A stretch of 64,000 nt of DNA from Craspedostauros australis. Lineage: Eukaryota > Bacillariophyta > Bacillariophyceae > Mastogloiales > Achnanthaceae. The position numbers and the translations under genes are program-made. Where the stretch lies: assembly GCA_026770025.1 (NCBI GenBank), contig JAMXDE010000015.1, positions 186,001-250,000 on the forward strand, read 5' to 3'. The stretch's first letter is position 1; each line of letters starts with the position of its first letter. Positions 11,290 through 21,122 of this stretch are shown one piece after another. The notes under the pieces were generated by a model that saw nothing but the letters and a program-made list of their open reading frames with translations, had not been told where the DNA came from and searched no databases.

Positions 11290-12076
11290 TGTTGGCAAGT
11301 TCCGCTCATGGTAACCTACGATCGTGGAAGATGGTGTTGGTTGATAGTCGTCTGTTTGCTATTTCATTACTTGGCTACTCCGATCCTCTCAGTGCACGCC
11401 CGTTCTCTTGCCCGATGCTCTCGGCGCTTCAATCTGTTTCGTAGATTCGGTCTCCGACTATGAGTCGGTACGCGAGATACTCTCTCGCTCTTCTCTCTTT
11501 ACTCTCAACATCGTGTATTTGCACTACACGATACTCCGTGTTCGATGCGTACTCCGCATTCAACACTCCGTTCGTTCAGTACTGGCTCCTACTCCGTGAG
11601 TACTCGCCATTTGAAGTTCACCTTCAGTATCCATGATGCTGATGCCCTTCGGTCATTGGATCTTCGCCTCCTGCTCTGAGTTGGAGACAGATGTCGACGT
11701 GGTGACATGATGACATCCTGTCGACGTCAGTAGGTGTCCTTCTGCTCTCCAGATGTCACGTTCCATTGGTGATGCAGCAGCCTGTCAGATGATATCGTCA
11801 TCTGAGGTTTAGTTGGGAAGTACCTCGAGATTCTCTTGGTACCATTGATGGATGGACGGACGATCTTCCAATTCTCTCGGAAATCGTCATTTGCAAATTT
11901 CCTCCAGAAATCTTGCCCCTTTTCGTGTGTTCCATTTCCCCTGTAATTCTGACAAATCACAGTATACTATCGACACGAATGTAGTTATACCGTCCAAGTG
12001 CGTATGAGAGAATAACGGGTGAACGATGCACATATACACGTACATCTTGACATATACTCACATGTACATCTCGACA
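11290..12076 (-). mobile_element. LTR subtype A, 3' LTR of the decayed host element
   Basis: On the minus strand it starts TGTCGAGATGTACATG and ends GAACTTGCCAACA, 787 bp. It closely matches the 793-bp LTRs of the intact family-1 element at 13183 and 20330 throughout, but only short blocks of the LTR at 32057-32819. Confidence 0.88.
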
Positions 12077-13182
12077 CCCTTCCTATGTGCATTCGGTCAT
12101 TCGAATGTTCTCGATGTATCAAGGTATGACTTCTCATGTTCACGTTGTAAGTCGGCCTTGATGTTCTTGGTGAATCCGTCGCTTGTGTTTTGCTCGGATT
12201 TGACGAAAATGATTTCGATGGTTTTGTTGATTACCATGTTCCTCACGTAGTGATGGCGCACGTCGATGTGCCGCGATCGTTGGGATGTTGATGGGTTCTT
12301 GGCGATGAAGATCGCTCCGATGTTGTCCACACGGACCTTGATCGGCGTCTTCACTGGGACGCCCACACTTTCGAGTAGCTGCACGACGAAGAAGATCTCC
12401 TTTGCCGCTTCGGAAAGGACAACGTATTCTGCTTCGGATGAGCTGAGTGTGACGGCCTTCTGTGCCTTGGATCGCCAAAGGATTGGCACCTTGCACAGGT
12501 ATAGGATGAATCCCCCTACGCTGATTCTCGTGTTCTTATCTCCTGCATATTCGCTATCGCAAAAGAGCTCCATGTCCCAGCCGTCGTCGTCTGGACGCGC
12601 TGGATGGATCTTCAATCCATAGTCCTTTGTATCGATCACATACTTGATGATCCGATACATCTCCTTCATTGCGGCCTTGGTGGGCCCGATCAATACCTTG
12701 GAGAGTTCTCTCACAGGGTTCGCGATATCTGGTCGCGAGTGCTTGATGAGGAAGAGTAGCATGCCGACGCCTCGGCGGTATTCTTCATGTTCTTCCGGTC
12801 CGACCTTTTGTAGTCCGTTGTCTTCGGATGGTCGTACTATGATTTGACCCGGGGTTCCCGGTGTCGCGTAGCGTTGCATCTTCTCAACCTTGGTCCCGAA
12901 CTCTTCGATGAGATGTCGGATGAGATGTGGTTGACGCAATGTCGCTCTGGTCTTGTCATGGTTCAGTTCGATGTTGCAGCTGAGGTAGTCTCCGAGTCCG
13001 CGCTCGATTGTTACCTTGAATTTGCTGCCTTGGATGTTCTTCAGGAATGTCTCCAATGCCTTGGAGTCTCCGCAGCAGAAGCAATCGTCCACGTAAATGG
13101 CCACGATCATGCTTCCTTCGTTCGTCTTCCTGCAGAACAGGCACGGGTCTGCTGCGCTCTGTTTGAAGTTGATATTCTTGAG
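12077..13182 (-). pseudogene. C-terminal pol fragment of host copia (RT end and RNase H)
   Basis: The minus frame encodes the second half of reverse transcriptase with YVDDC, then RNase H to the terminal RTFE and stop, nearly identical to the C-terminus of the intact family-1 protein. It is cut at its 5' side by the family-1 insertion inside codons for STLK (target CTTGAG on the plus strand). The apparent start codon of this frame lies in the inserted LTR, so the frame was not made as a protein of its own. Confidence 0.9.
13177..13182. repeat. Target site duplication CTTGAG (left)
   Basis: Identical hexamer at 21123-21128 directly beyond the other LTR of the family-1 element. It lies within the host pol gene. 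Confidence 0.9.
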
Positions 13183-13975
13183 TGTCGAGATGTACATGTG
13201 AGTATATGTCGAGATGTACGAGTATATGTGCATCGTTCACCCGCTATTCTCTCATACACACTTGGACGGTATAACTACATTCGTGTCGATAGTATACTGT
13301 GATTCGTCAGAATTACAGGGGAAATGGAACACACGAAAAGGGGCAAGATTTCTGGAGGAAATTTGCAAATGACGATTTCCGAGAGAATTGGAAGATCGTC
13401 CGTCCATCCATCAATGGTACCAAGAGAATCTCGAGGTACTTCCCAACTAAACCTCAGATGACGATATCATCTGACAGGCTGCTGCATCACCAATGGAACG
13501 TGACATCTGGAGAGCAGAAGGACGCCTACTGACGTCGACAGGATGTCATCATGTCACCACGTCGACATCTGTCTCCAAGTCAGAGCAGAAGGTGAAGATC
13601 CGATGACCGAAGGGCATCAGCATCATGGATACGAAAGGTGAACTTCAAATGGCGAGTACTCATGGAGTAGGAGCCAGTACTGAATGAACGGAGTGTTGAA
13701 TGCGGAGTACGCATCGAACACGGAGTATCGTGTGCGACGAGTACACGATGTTGAGAGAGAGAGAATACAGAGAAGAGCGAGAGAGCATCTCGCGTACCGA
13801 CTCATAGTCGGAGACTGAATCTACGAAACAGATTGAAGCGCCGAGAGCATCGGGCAAGAGAACGGGCGTACACCGAGAGCATCGGAGTAGCCAAGTAATG
13901 AAATAGCAAACGAACGACTATCAACCAACACCATCTTCCACGATCGTAGGTTACCGTGCGCGGAACTTGCCAACA
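13183..13975 (+). mobile_element. 5' LTR of family-1 copia
   Basis: Starts TGTCGAGATGTACATG and ends GGAACTTGCCAACA. The opening TGTCGAGATGTAC is repeated once about 24 bp inside. It should hold the element's promoter and polyadenylation signals; none is identified with certainty. Confidence 0.92.
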
Positions 13976-13987
13976 CGTTTATAAACG
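13976..13987 (+). promoter_or_regulatory. Putative primer-binding position, palindrome CGTTTATAAACG
   Basis: A perfect 12-bp palindrome abuts the 5' LTR exactly where a tRNA primer-binding site is expected. The usual initiator-Met pattern (TGGTATCAGAGC) is absent. The same CGTTTNNAAACG form abuts the LTRs at 24769, 634-645 and 32045-32056. Confidence 0.5.
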
Positions 13988-14057
13988 ATAGATCAGGGCG
14001 AGCCCGCGAATCGTATCGTGCGAGGAAGACGAACATCATTCAAGAGCAGCAGACTGA

Positions 14058-17000
14058 ATGAGTGAGGAAGAGGAATTGAGAGACATCCCTCTGTCCAACC
14101 CGACTATCAAGCAAGAAGAAGGTGCGAGTGAGACTCCACCACGAGAAGAGAAGGAAGCAGCCGCGGCTACTGTCCTATCAGGCGCAGACGCAAGCGCGAT
14201 CGACGAGACCGAAGAGGAACGGTCTGCAAGGCTACACCGCGAGAAGGAGAGTATCCTCAAGGCGTACAAGCAAGAGGAGACTGGTGTGACGGAGAGCATT
14301 CGCACAGCCAAACGGAGTGGTAAAAGTGAGACACCACCAGGAGGAGAATTTGTGAGCAAATCAACCCTCGCGAAACAACAAGCGAAAATCGAAGAATCGA
14401 CAACACAGAAACAAACGGAAATCAAGGGCGCGAGCGCACCAACAACGAAACAACGAATCAACATGGCGACATCAGCCAACGTGAACAAGCGACGCATCAA
14501 GGCGCCGATGTTCAGCGGTGAACAGGAAGACTACAGCGCATGGGAGTCCCAAGCGAAGGCATACGCTCGTGCACAGAAGACGAGAGACGTGATGTTGGGC
14601 AAGACCAAGGTGCCAACAGTGAGCGAGATCGCGGCAGCCGCCGGTGAAGCCAAGGAAGCGATGGAAGAGATCTACGAGCTGGGATGCGACTGCTTCAGCG
14701 ATCTGATCCTCATGATGGATGCAGAGAAAGGAAAAGGCAAGCAAGCCATCCAGTACATCAACCAGTGCATCTCCGACGACTACCCCGAAGGAGACGCACA
14801 CGCAGCGTGGAACGTTCTCGCGGAGAAGTTCCGACCATCCGACGCGGTGACGAAGATCAAACTCAAGCGCCAATTCAACAACGAAAAGATGAAGAGAGAC
14901 ACGGACCCCGACATCTACATCACGCAACTCGAGAGTCTACGATCGCGTCTCCACGATGTCAAGTACGAGATCACGGACGAGGAAATGATCATGCAAATCC
15001 TCAGCACGGTGAGCAACGAGTACAGAACCCACATCGTGAACTTCCAACATCAACTCACGTTCAATCCAGAACTGGTCACCATCAACACGATCAGAGGAGT
15101 ACTCCGTACTGCATACGCCACTCACAGAGGAGGCAAGGCATACGTCGACGACTTCCAAGACAGTAACACGAAGAGCAACGACACCGGCTTCACAAGCACC
15201 GGTAACTTCAAGGGTACTTGTCACAACTGTGGCGTGTATGGCCATAGATCCGCCGATTGTCCAGAACGCAAGAAATCGAACAACAAGAAAAACAACAACA
15301 ACAACAACAAAATGAACGGAAAGCGTAACAAGGGAAGCGGCTTCAAGGGCAAGTGCAACTACTGCGGCATCTTCGGACATCGCGAGGCGGAGTGCCGAAA
15401 GAAGAAGTTCAACGAAAGCAAAAAGAACAACGAACAAGCCAACGCGGCTACGGAAGGACACGACAAGAGCGGGCACGAGATGGTACTCTCTGTGAAGGAC
15501 ATGCCGCTCTGCATGTTGGTGTCCGACGACTACATCGAAGACTCCTTCTTCGATAACTTCGAGTGCGTCGGAAGTGACGACGAAGTGCAGGACGATGAGA
15601 TCGTCCCGGAGTGGCTCAGCGAGGAGCCAATCATCCACGAGGTGGATCCAAGACGCGAGGTGAGCTACGAATGCTGCTTCAACGCGCACGACCTGATCGG
15701 TTCATACGGCGACGGAGCCGAGATGGACAGCGAGGCCATCGATAGCGACATCGAAGAGGCCATGAATGATGACGACGACGACGCCGACGAGAACGGCGCA
15801 GATGAAGACGACGAGGCGAATCGCGACGAAATGCCTCCTCCCCAAGTTGGGAGATACGAGAGAACGGGAACCTTCATCAACCAAGGCCAAGGCGAAACGA
15901 ACCGCGCAGCGGCGCCACCTCCTCCAGCGGCAGGGAACAACAGATCGGGCATCTTCGACGAGGATGACAGCGACGAATCCGAGGACGGCAATCATCCAGA
16001 CGACAGCTTCAATCCAAACGAGCGTGTCGTCTATCCAGCGAATATCGACTTCCCGGATATTGAGGATCCCAACAGTGTCGACTATCTACTCCGTCACACT
16101 GTCACACCAGACGCAACGGCAACGGCATTGACGATCCAAAAGCAGCTCATCTTTGATGCTGTAATGGAAGCGGGGATGCGACTGTTCCCAGAAACCACAC
16201 GAGGGGTACTCATGCCGACATGGGTGAACATGATGGGATCCATCCTATCCGAGCACTTCGAATCAATCGAAGAGATCCTTGCCAATGCGATCGTCGTCAA
16301 CCGCATACTGGAAGCGAACGACTCGGAAACGATCCCAGAAACGGATCTGCACTACATCCTTGGAGGATGTATGCGTGTACTCTTGCGAGAGCGATCACGC
16401 GTCCACCCATACGATCCAGTCACAGGATCACACCGAAGCAACACGACTCCATCGGACTACGCGCAGCTATCCGATGAGACCGACGACGAACATCACGAGA
16501 ATCCATGGAACGAATATGGAGTCCACATCGACGAAGAGGACGAAGACAACGTCATGACCGATACAGCTGCGGCAGCCGTGGAGCAGCTCCACAAGCTGAG
16601 CACCAAGCACAAGGACAAGGTCAACAAGGACACCTGGCTCGCCGACAGTGGAGCTTCGTGTCACATCGTCAATTCAGACGCCGCTCTCTTCAACGTGCGG
16701 CACATCAAGTCATTCGTCCAAGTGGGAGACAGCACGAAGCTGGACTCTCCCAAAATGGGATCCATTCGCTTGAAGGTCAAGCAGCGAGACAACACTGGCC
16801 ACGTCATCCGGCTTGATGATGTGAAGTACACACCGAAAATGGCGGTGAACCTTTTCTCCACGAACAAGGCTCTGTACAACGGTTACCAGCTTGGTAGCAA
16901 CGGCATTCTGATGGACATCATCAACGGATCCGGAACGAAGATCGTATTCGACCGAGTCTTCCCCACGGCCAACGGATTCATCACGGGAGTGCAGATGCAT

Positions 17001-20000
17001 CCCATCATGCCAACGAACGACGACAAGGCTTGCACAGCCCTCGTCAAGAACCCATCCAAGGAGATCAGCGCGGTGAGCTTGCATCGAATGCTCGGCCACG
17101 CGCCACTTGAGGCCATGAAGCGAACGGCCGCCCAATACGGATGGAAAATTATCGGCGAGATGCCGGTATGTCGCGACTGCGCGGTCGCGAACGCAAGAGT
17201 GAAGAACATTCCGAAGGCAACCATTCCGAGAGCAACTCGCCGCGGCGAACGGCTCTTCATTGACATTAGTTACACTAAACACATAAGCTTCGGAGATAAA
17301 CGCTACTGGACCCTGATCGTGGACGACTGCACGGATCACTGCTGGAGTTTCTTTCTCAAGAACAAAAGTGATCAACCAGGATACATCAAACGATTCGTCC
17401 AGACGATCAAGTCACAGACTGGTGACCAACAGATCATCTTCCGAGGTGACAACAGCGGAGAGAACAAATCCACGCAGGATATTCTCATCGATGCAGGACT
17501 CAACGTGAAATTCGAATTCACGGCATCGAACACGCCGCAACAGAACGGTAGAGTAGAACGCAAGTTCGCGTACCTCTACACCAAGATCCGCTCCATGCTC
17601 AACGGAGCACAGCTCGACGAAGAGTATAGGCATGGCCTGTGGGCAGCAGCTGCTAGCACTGCCACCGCCATCGCCAACATCACCGTAGCGAAGAATCAAA
17701 AGGAGTCACCACATCGACAATTCTTCGGCAATGATCCACCGTACGCGGATGCACTCCGCACTTTCGGAGAGGTGGGTGTTGTGAAGACTACCTACAGCGG
17801 GATTACCGCTAAACTCAAGAATAGAGGAGAAGAGATGGTGTTCATCGGATATGCACACCAACACGCATCAGGGGTCTACAACATGTACAGACCATCGACC
17901 AAGTCACTCATCTGCTCACGCGACATCAAGTGGCTCAATCAATCATACGGACAGTTCCGTGGCTGGGCACCAGCACCGAACGTATCCAACGAAACAGAAA
18001 CGACGGACGCAGACGGCTTCACAACCATCGGACGGAAGGGAGCAACGCCAAGGACGGCAACGCGTCAAGCATCGGAAGCGAAGAGAGTATCTTTCGCTGA
18101 CAGCAACAGATACTATATCCTATCGGACAGCGACGATGAGGATAATGAGGACGATGGAGCAGTAACTCAACTAATCCATAACGACGAGGAAGATCGGAGC
18201 GAATCCAATCATGAGGATGACGAGATCACACCATCCGGCGACGAAGCCAACGATGACACAGGCGTCACCCCTCCGAACACACCAGCGAGGTCTACACATG
18301 ACACACCATCCAGACCTCCACCGAGTAAGCCAAGCAAACGTGATATAGATAGAAAGGAGAGGATCCGACGTCACGAAGCACGAGGCAGGAAGGGAGAAGC
18401 TAATCCCAAACCGACTACAGGGAAGAGCATTCCCAGAGCTCTGCGTGAGCTCGCAGACTTCAACGAACTAGGTCGAAAAGAAGAAGGATATGAAAGCGAT
18501 CCATCATCCAACGAAGACAGTGACGAACTCAGCGACGAAATGATCGACGATTCCAACAACGAAACTACAGATGACGAAGAGATTGCAGATGAAGAAGAGA
18601 TCGAAATCACTCACTATAGCACAACAGGACTGTACGGAATGAATGCAATCACTACTGAATCACCAGCGATCGACATCGGATTGTCGATGCAGGACAAGAA
18701 CAAGGAACCAGAGAAGCACATCGAACCTACAACATTCGATGGAGCCTTCAATCATCCAGACCCTATCCATCGAAAGGGATATCGAGCAGCCATCAAGAAG
18801 GAGTTCGACTCCATGGACACACGCAAAGTGTACAGCAAGATCAAACGAGACGCCATTCCACGCGGCCGCAGATGCTGCAAGTGCAAATGGGTCTTCAAGC
18901 TGAAGCGTGACGGCACACATCGAGCGCGGCTCGTTGCATGTGGCTATTCACAAGTCGCAGGAGTAGACTTCCAAGAGCATTACTCACCCGTCATCCATGA
19001 CGTGACCTATCGAGTCATGATGGTGATCATGCTGATCAAGAAGATGGACTGCGCACTCGTCGATGTCGTAACGGCATTCCTACACGGAGACCTCGACGAG
19101 GAGATCTACATGAACTGTCCCAACGGGATGGATCATCAACCAGACGAAGCCCTGACCCTACACAAACCAATCTACGGACTTGTGCAGAGCGCCAGGCAAT
19201 GGTTCAAGATGTTGGTATCGACCCTCAAGAATATCAACTTCGAACAGAGCGCGGCAGACCCGTGCCTGTTCTACAGGAAGACGAACGAAGGAAGCATGAT
19301 CGTGGCCATCTACGTGGACGATTGCTTCTGCTGCGGAGACTCCAAGGCACTGGAGACATTCCTGAAGGACATCCAAGGCAGCAAGTTCAAGGTGACAATC
19401 GAGCGTGGACTCGGAGACTACCTCAGCTGCAACATTGAACTGAACCACGACAAGACTAGAGCGACATTGCGTCAACCACACCTCATCCGACATCTCATCG
19501 AAGAGTTCGGATCCAAGGTTGAGAAGATGCAACGCTATGGGACACCGGGAACCCCGGGTCAAATCATCGTACGACCATCCGAAGATAACGGACTGCAGAA
19601 GGTCGGAGCGGAAGAACATGCCGAGTACCGCCGAGGCGTCGGCATGCTACTCTTCCTCATCAAGCACTCGCGACCAGACATCGCGAACCCTGTGAGGGAA
19701 CTCTCCAAGGTATTGATCGGGCCCACCAAGGCCGCAATGAAGGAGATGTATCGGATCATCAAGTACGTGATTGATACAAAGGACTATGGATTGAAGATCC
19801 ATCCAGCGCGTCCAGACGACGACGGCTGGGACATGGAGCTCTTCTGCGATAGCGAATATGCAGGAGACAAGAACACGAGAATCAGCGTAGGGGGATTCAT
19901 CCTATACCTGTGCAAGGTGCCAATCCTTTGGCGATCCAAGGCACAGAAGGCCGTCACACTCAGTTCATCCGAAGCAGAATACGTTGCCCTTTCCGAAGCG

Positions 20001-20309
20001 GCAAAGGAGATCTTCTTCGTCGTGCAGCTACTCGAAAGTGTGGGCGTCCCAGTGAAGACGCCGATCAAGGTCCGTGTGGACAACATCGGAGCGATCTTCA
20101 TCGCCAAGAACCCATCAACATCCCAACGATCGCGGCACATCGACGTGCGCCATCACTACGTGAGGAACATGGTAATCAACAAAACCATCGAGATCATTTT
20201 CGTCAAATCCGAGCAAAACACAAGCGACGGATTCACCAAGAACATCAAGGCCGACTTACAACGTGAACACGAGAAGTCGTACCTTGACACATCGAGAACA
20301 TTCGAATGA
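14058..20309 (+). CDS. Gag-Pol polyprotein, Ty1/copia family 1 (2083 aa)
   Basis: A single intact frame for the proteins of a copia retrotransposon. In order: Gag; two CCHC knuckles at about residues 388 (CHNCGVYGHRSADC) and 433 (CNYCGIFGHREAEC); a long acidic Asp/Glu linker; an aspartic protease active site DSGAS near 863; a GAG_pre-integrase motif HRMLGH near 1009; an integrase core with Asp near 1067, Asp near 1128 and Glu near 1167; reverse transcriptase with YVDDC near 1753; and RNase H to the C-terminus. Integrase before RT is the copia order. The ATG at 14058 follows a leader of about 80 bp. No internal stop or frameshift separates gag from pol, so the Gag excess must come from some other mechanism. 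Confidence 0.95.
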   Translation: MSEEEELRDIPLSNPTIKQEEGASETPPREEKEAAAATVLSGADASAIDETEEERSARLHREKESILKAYKQEETGVTESIRTAKRSGKSETPPGGEFVSKSTLAKQQAKIEESTTQKQTEIKGASAPTTKQRINMATSANVNKRRIKAPMFSGEQEDYSAWESQAKAYARAQKTRDVMLGKTKVPTVSEIAAAAGEAKEAMEEIYELGCDCFSDLILMMDAEKGKGKQAIQYINQCISDDYPEGDAHAAWNVLAEKFRPSDAVTKIKLKRQFNNEKMKRDTDPDIYITQLESLRSRLHDVKYEITDEEMIMQILSTVSNEYRTHIVNFQHQLTFNPELVTINTIRGVLRTAYATHRGGKAYVDDFQDSNTKSNDTGFTSTGNFKGTCHNCGVYGHRSADCPERKKSNNKKNNNNNNKMNGKRNKGSGFKGKCNYCGIFGHREAECRKKKFNESKKNNEQANAATEGHDKSGHEMVLSVKDMPLCMLVSDDYIEDSFFDNFECVGSDDEVQDDEIVPEWLSEEPIIHEVDPRREVSYECCFNAHDLIGSYGDGAEMDSEAIDSDIEEAMNDDDDDADENGADEDDEANRDEMPPPQVGRYERTGTFINQGQGETNRAAAPPPPAAGNNRSGIFDEDDSDESEDGNHPDDSFNPNERVVYPANIDFPDIEDPNSVDYLLRHTVTPDATATALTIQKQLIFDAVMEAGMRLFPETTRGVLMPTWVNMMGSILSEHFESIEEILANAIVVNRILEANDSETIPETDLHYILGGCMRVLLRERSRVHPYDPVTGSHRSNTTPSDYAQLSDETDDEHHENPWNEYGVHIDEEDEDNVMTDTAAAAVEQLHKLSTKHKDKVNKDTWLADSGASCHIVNSDAALFNVRHIKSFVQVGDSTKLDSPKMGSIRLKVKQRDNTGHVIRLDDVKYTPKMAVNLFSTNKALYNGYQLGSNGILMDIINGSGTKIVFDRVFPTANGFITGVQMHPIMPTNDDKACTALVKNPSKEISAVSLHRMLGHAPLEAMKRTAAQYGWKIIGEMPVCRDCAVANARVKNIPKATIPRATRRGERLFIDISYTKHISFGDKRYWTLIVDDCTDHCWSFFLKNKSDQPGYIKRFVQTIKSQTGDQQIIFRGDNSGENKSTQDILIDAGLNVKFEFTASNTPQQNGRVERKFAYLYTKIRSMLNGAQLDEEYRHGLWAAAASTATAIANITVAKNQKESPHRQFFGNDPPYADALRTFGEVGVVKTTYSGITAKLKNRGEEMVFIGYAHQHASGVYNMYRPSTKSLICSRDIKWLNQSYGQFRGWAPAPNVSNETETTDADGFTTIGRKGATPRTATRQASEAKRVSFADSNRYYILSDSDDEDNEDDGAVTQLIHNDEEDRSESNHEDDEITPSGDEANDDTGVTPPNTPARSTHDTPSRPPPSKPSKRDIDRKERIRRHEARGRKGEANPKPTTGKSIPRALRELADFNELGRKEEGYESDPSSNEDSDELSDEMIDDSNNETTDDEEIADEEEIEITHYSTTGLYGMNAITTESPAIDIGLSMQDKNKEPEKHIEPTTFDGAFNHPDPIHRKGYRAAIKKEFDSMDTRKVYSKIKRDAIPRGRRCCKCKWVFKLKRDGTHRARLVACGYSQVAGVDFQEHYSPVIHDVTYRVMMVIMLIKKMDCALVDVVTAFLHGDLDEEIYMNCPNGMDHQPDEALTLHKPIYGLVQSARQWFKMLVSTLKNINFEQSAADPCLFYRKTNEGSMIVAIYVDDCFCCGDSKALETFLKDIQGSKFKVTIERGLGDYLSCNIELNHDKTRATLRQPHLIRHLIEEFGSKVEKMQRYGTPGTPGQIIVRPSEDNGLQKVGAEEHAEYRRGVGMLLFLIKHSRPDIANPVRELSKVLIGPTKAAMKEMYRIIKYVIDTKDYGLKIHPARPDDDGWDMELFCDSEYAGDKNTRISVGGFILYLCKVPILWRSKAQKAVTLSSSEAEYVALSEAAKEIFFVVQLLESVGVPVKTPIKVRVDNIGAIFIAKNPSTSQRSRHIDVRHHYVRNMVINKTIEIIFVKSEQNTSDGFTKNIKADLQREHEKSYLDTSRTFE

Positions 20310-20321
20310 CCGAATGCACAT

Positions 20322-20329
20322 AGGAAGGG
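20322..20329 (+). promoter_or_regulatory. Polypurine tract AGGAAGGG
   Basis: A purine run directly before the 3' LTR, the position where plus-strand DNA synthesis is primed. The same run precedes the LTRs at 30598 and 62095. Confidence 0.7.
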
Positions 20330-21122
20330 TGTCGAGATGTACATGTGAGTATATGTCGAGATGTACGAGTATATGTGCATCGTTCACCCGCTATTCTCTC
20401 ATACACACTTGGACGGTATAACTACATTCGTGTCGATAGTATACTGTGATTCGTCAGAATTACAGGGGAAATGGAACACACGAAAAGGGGCAAGATTTCT
20501 GGAGGAAATTTGCAAATGACGATTTCTGAGAGAATTGGAAGATCGTCCGTCCATCCATCAATGGTACCAAGAGAATCTCGAGGTACTTCCCAACTAAACC
20601 TCAGATGACGATATCATCTGACAGGCTGCTGCATCACCAATGGAACGTGACATCTGGAGAGCAGAAGGACGCCTACTGACGTCGACAGGATGTCATCATG
20701 TCACCACGTCGACATCTGTCTCCAAGTCAGAGCAGAAGGTGAAGATCCGATGACCGAAGGGCATCAGCATCATGGATACGAAAGGTGAACTTCAAATGGC
20801 GAGTACTCATGGAGTAGGAGCCAGTACTGAATGAACGGAGTGTCGAATACGGAGTACGTATCGAACACGGAGTATCGTGTGCGACGAGTACACGATGTTG
20901 AGAGAGAGAGAATACAGAGAAGAGCGAGAGAGCATCTCGCGTACCGACTCATAGTCGGAGACTGAATCTACGAAACAGATTGAAGCGCCGAGAGCATCGG
21001 GCAAGAGAACGGGCGTACACCGAGAGCATCGGAGTAGCCAAGTAATGAAATAGCAAACGAACGACTATCAACCAACACCATCTTCCACGATCGTAGGTTA
21101 CCGTGCGCGGAACTTGCCAACA
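20330..21122 (+). mobile_element. 3' LTR of family-1 copia
   Basis: 793 bp, same ends as the 5' LTR and about 99.5% identical by eye. Confidence 0.92.

Larger units (their letters stand above)
13183..21122 (+). mobile_element. Full-length copia element, family 1, nested in host pol
   Basis: Two 793-bp LTRs (TGT...ACA) enclose a single intact gag-pol frame. A 6-bp duplication of target sequence flanks it. The LTRs differ at only about four sites, all transitions (for example C/T near 13380/20527 and three within about 25 bp near 13702-13733), so insertion is recent. With an intact frame the element may be autonomous. Confidence 0.95.

Noticed and set aside
12097-13233. Minus-strand frame starting MHIYSYISTYTH as an independent gene
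   Set aside because: The first residues come from the family-1 LTR inserted into the host pol gene; only the downstream part is genuine copia sequence.
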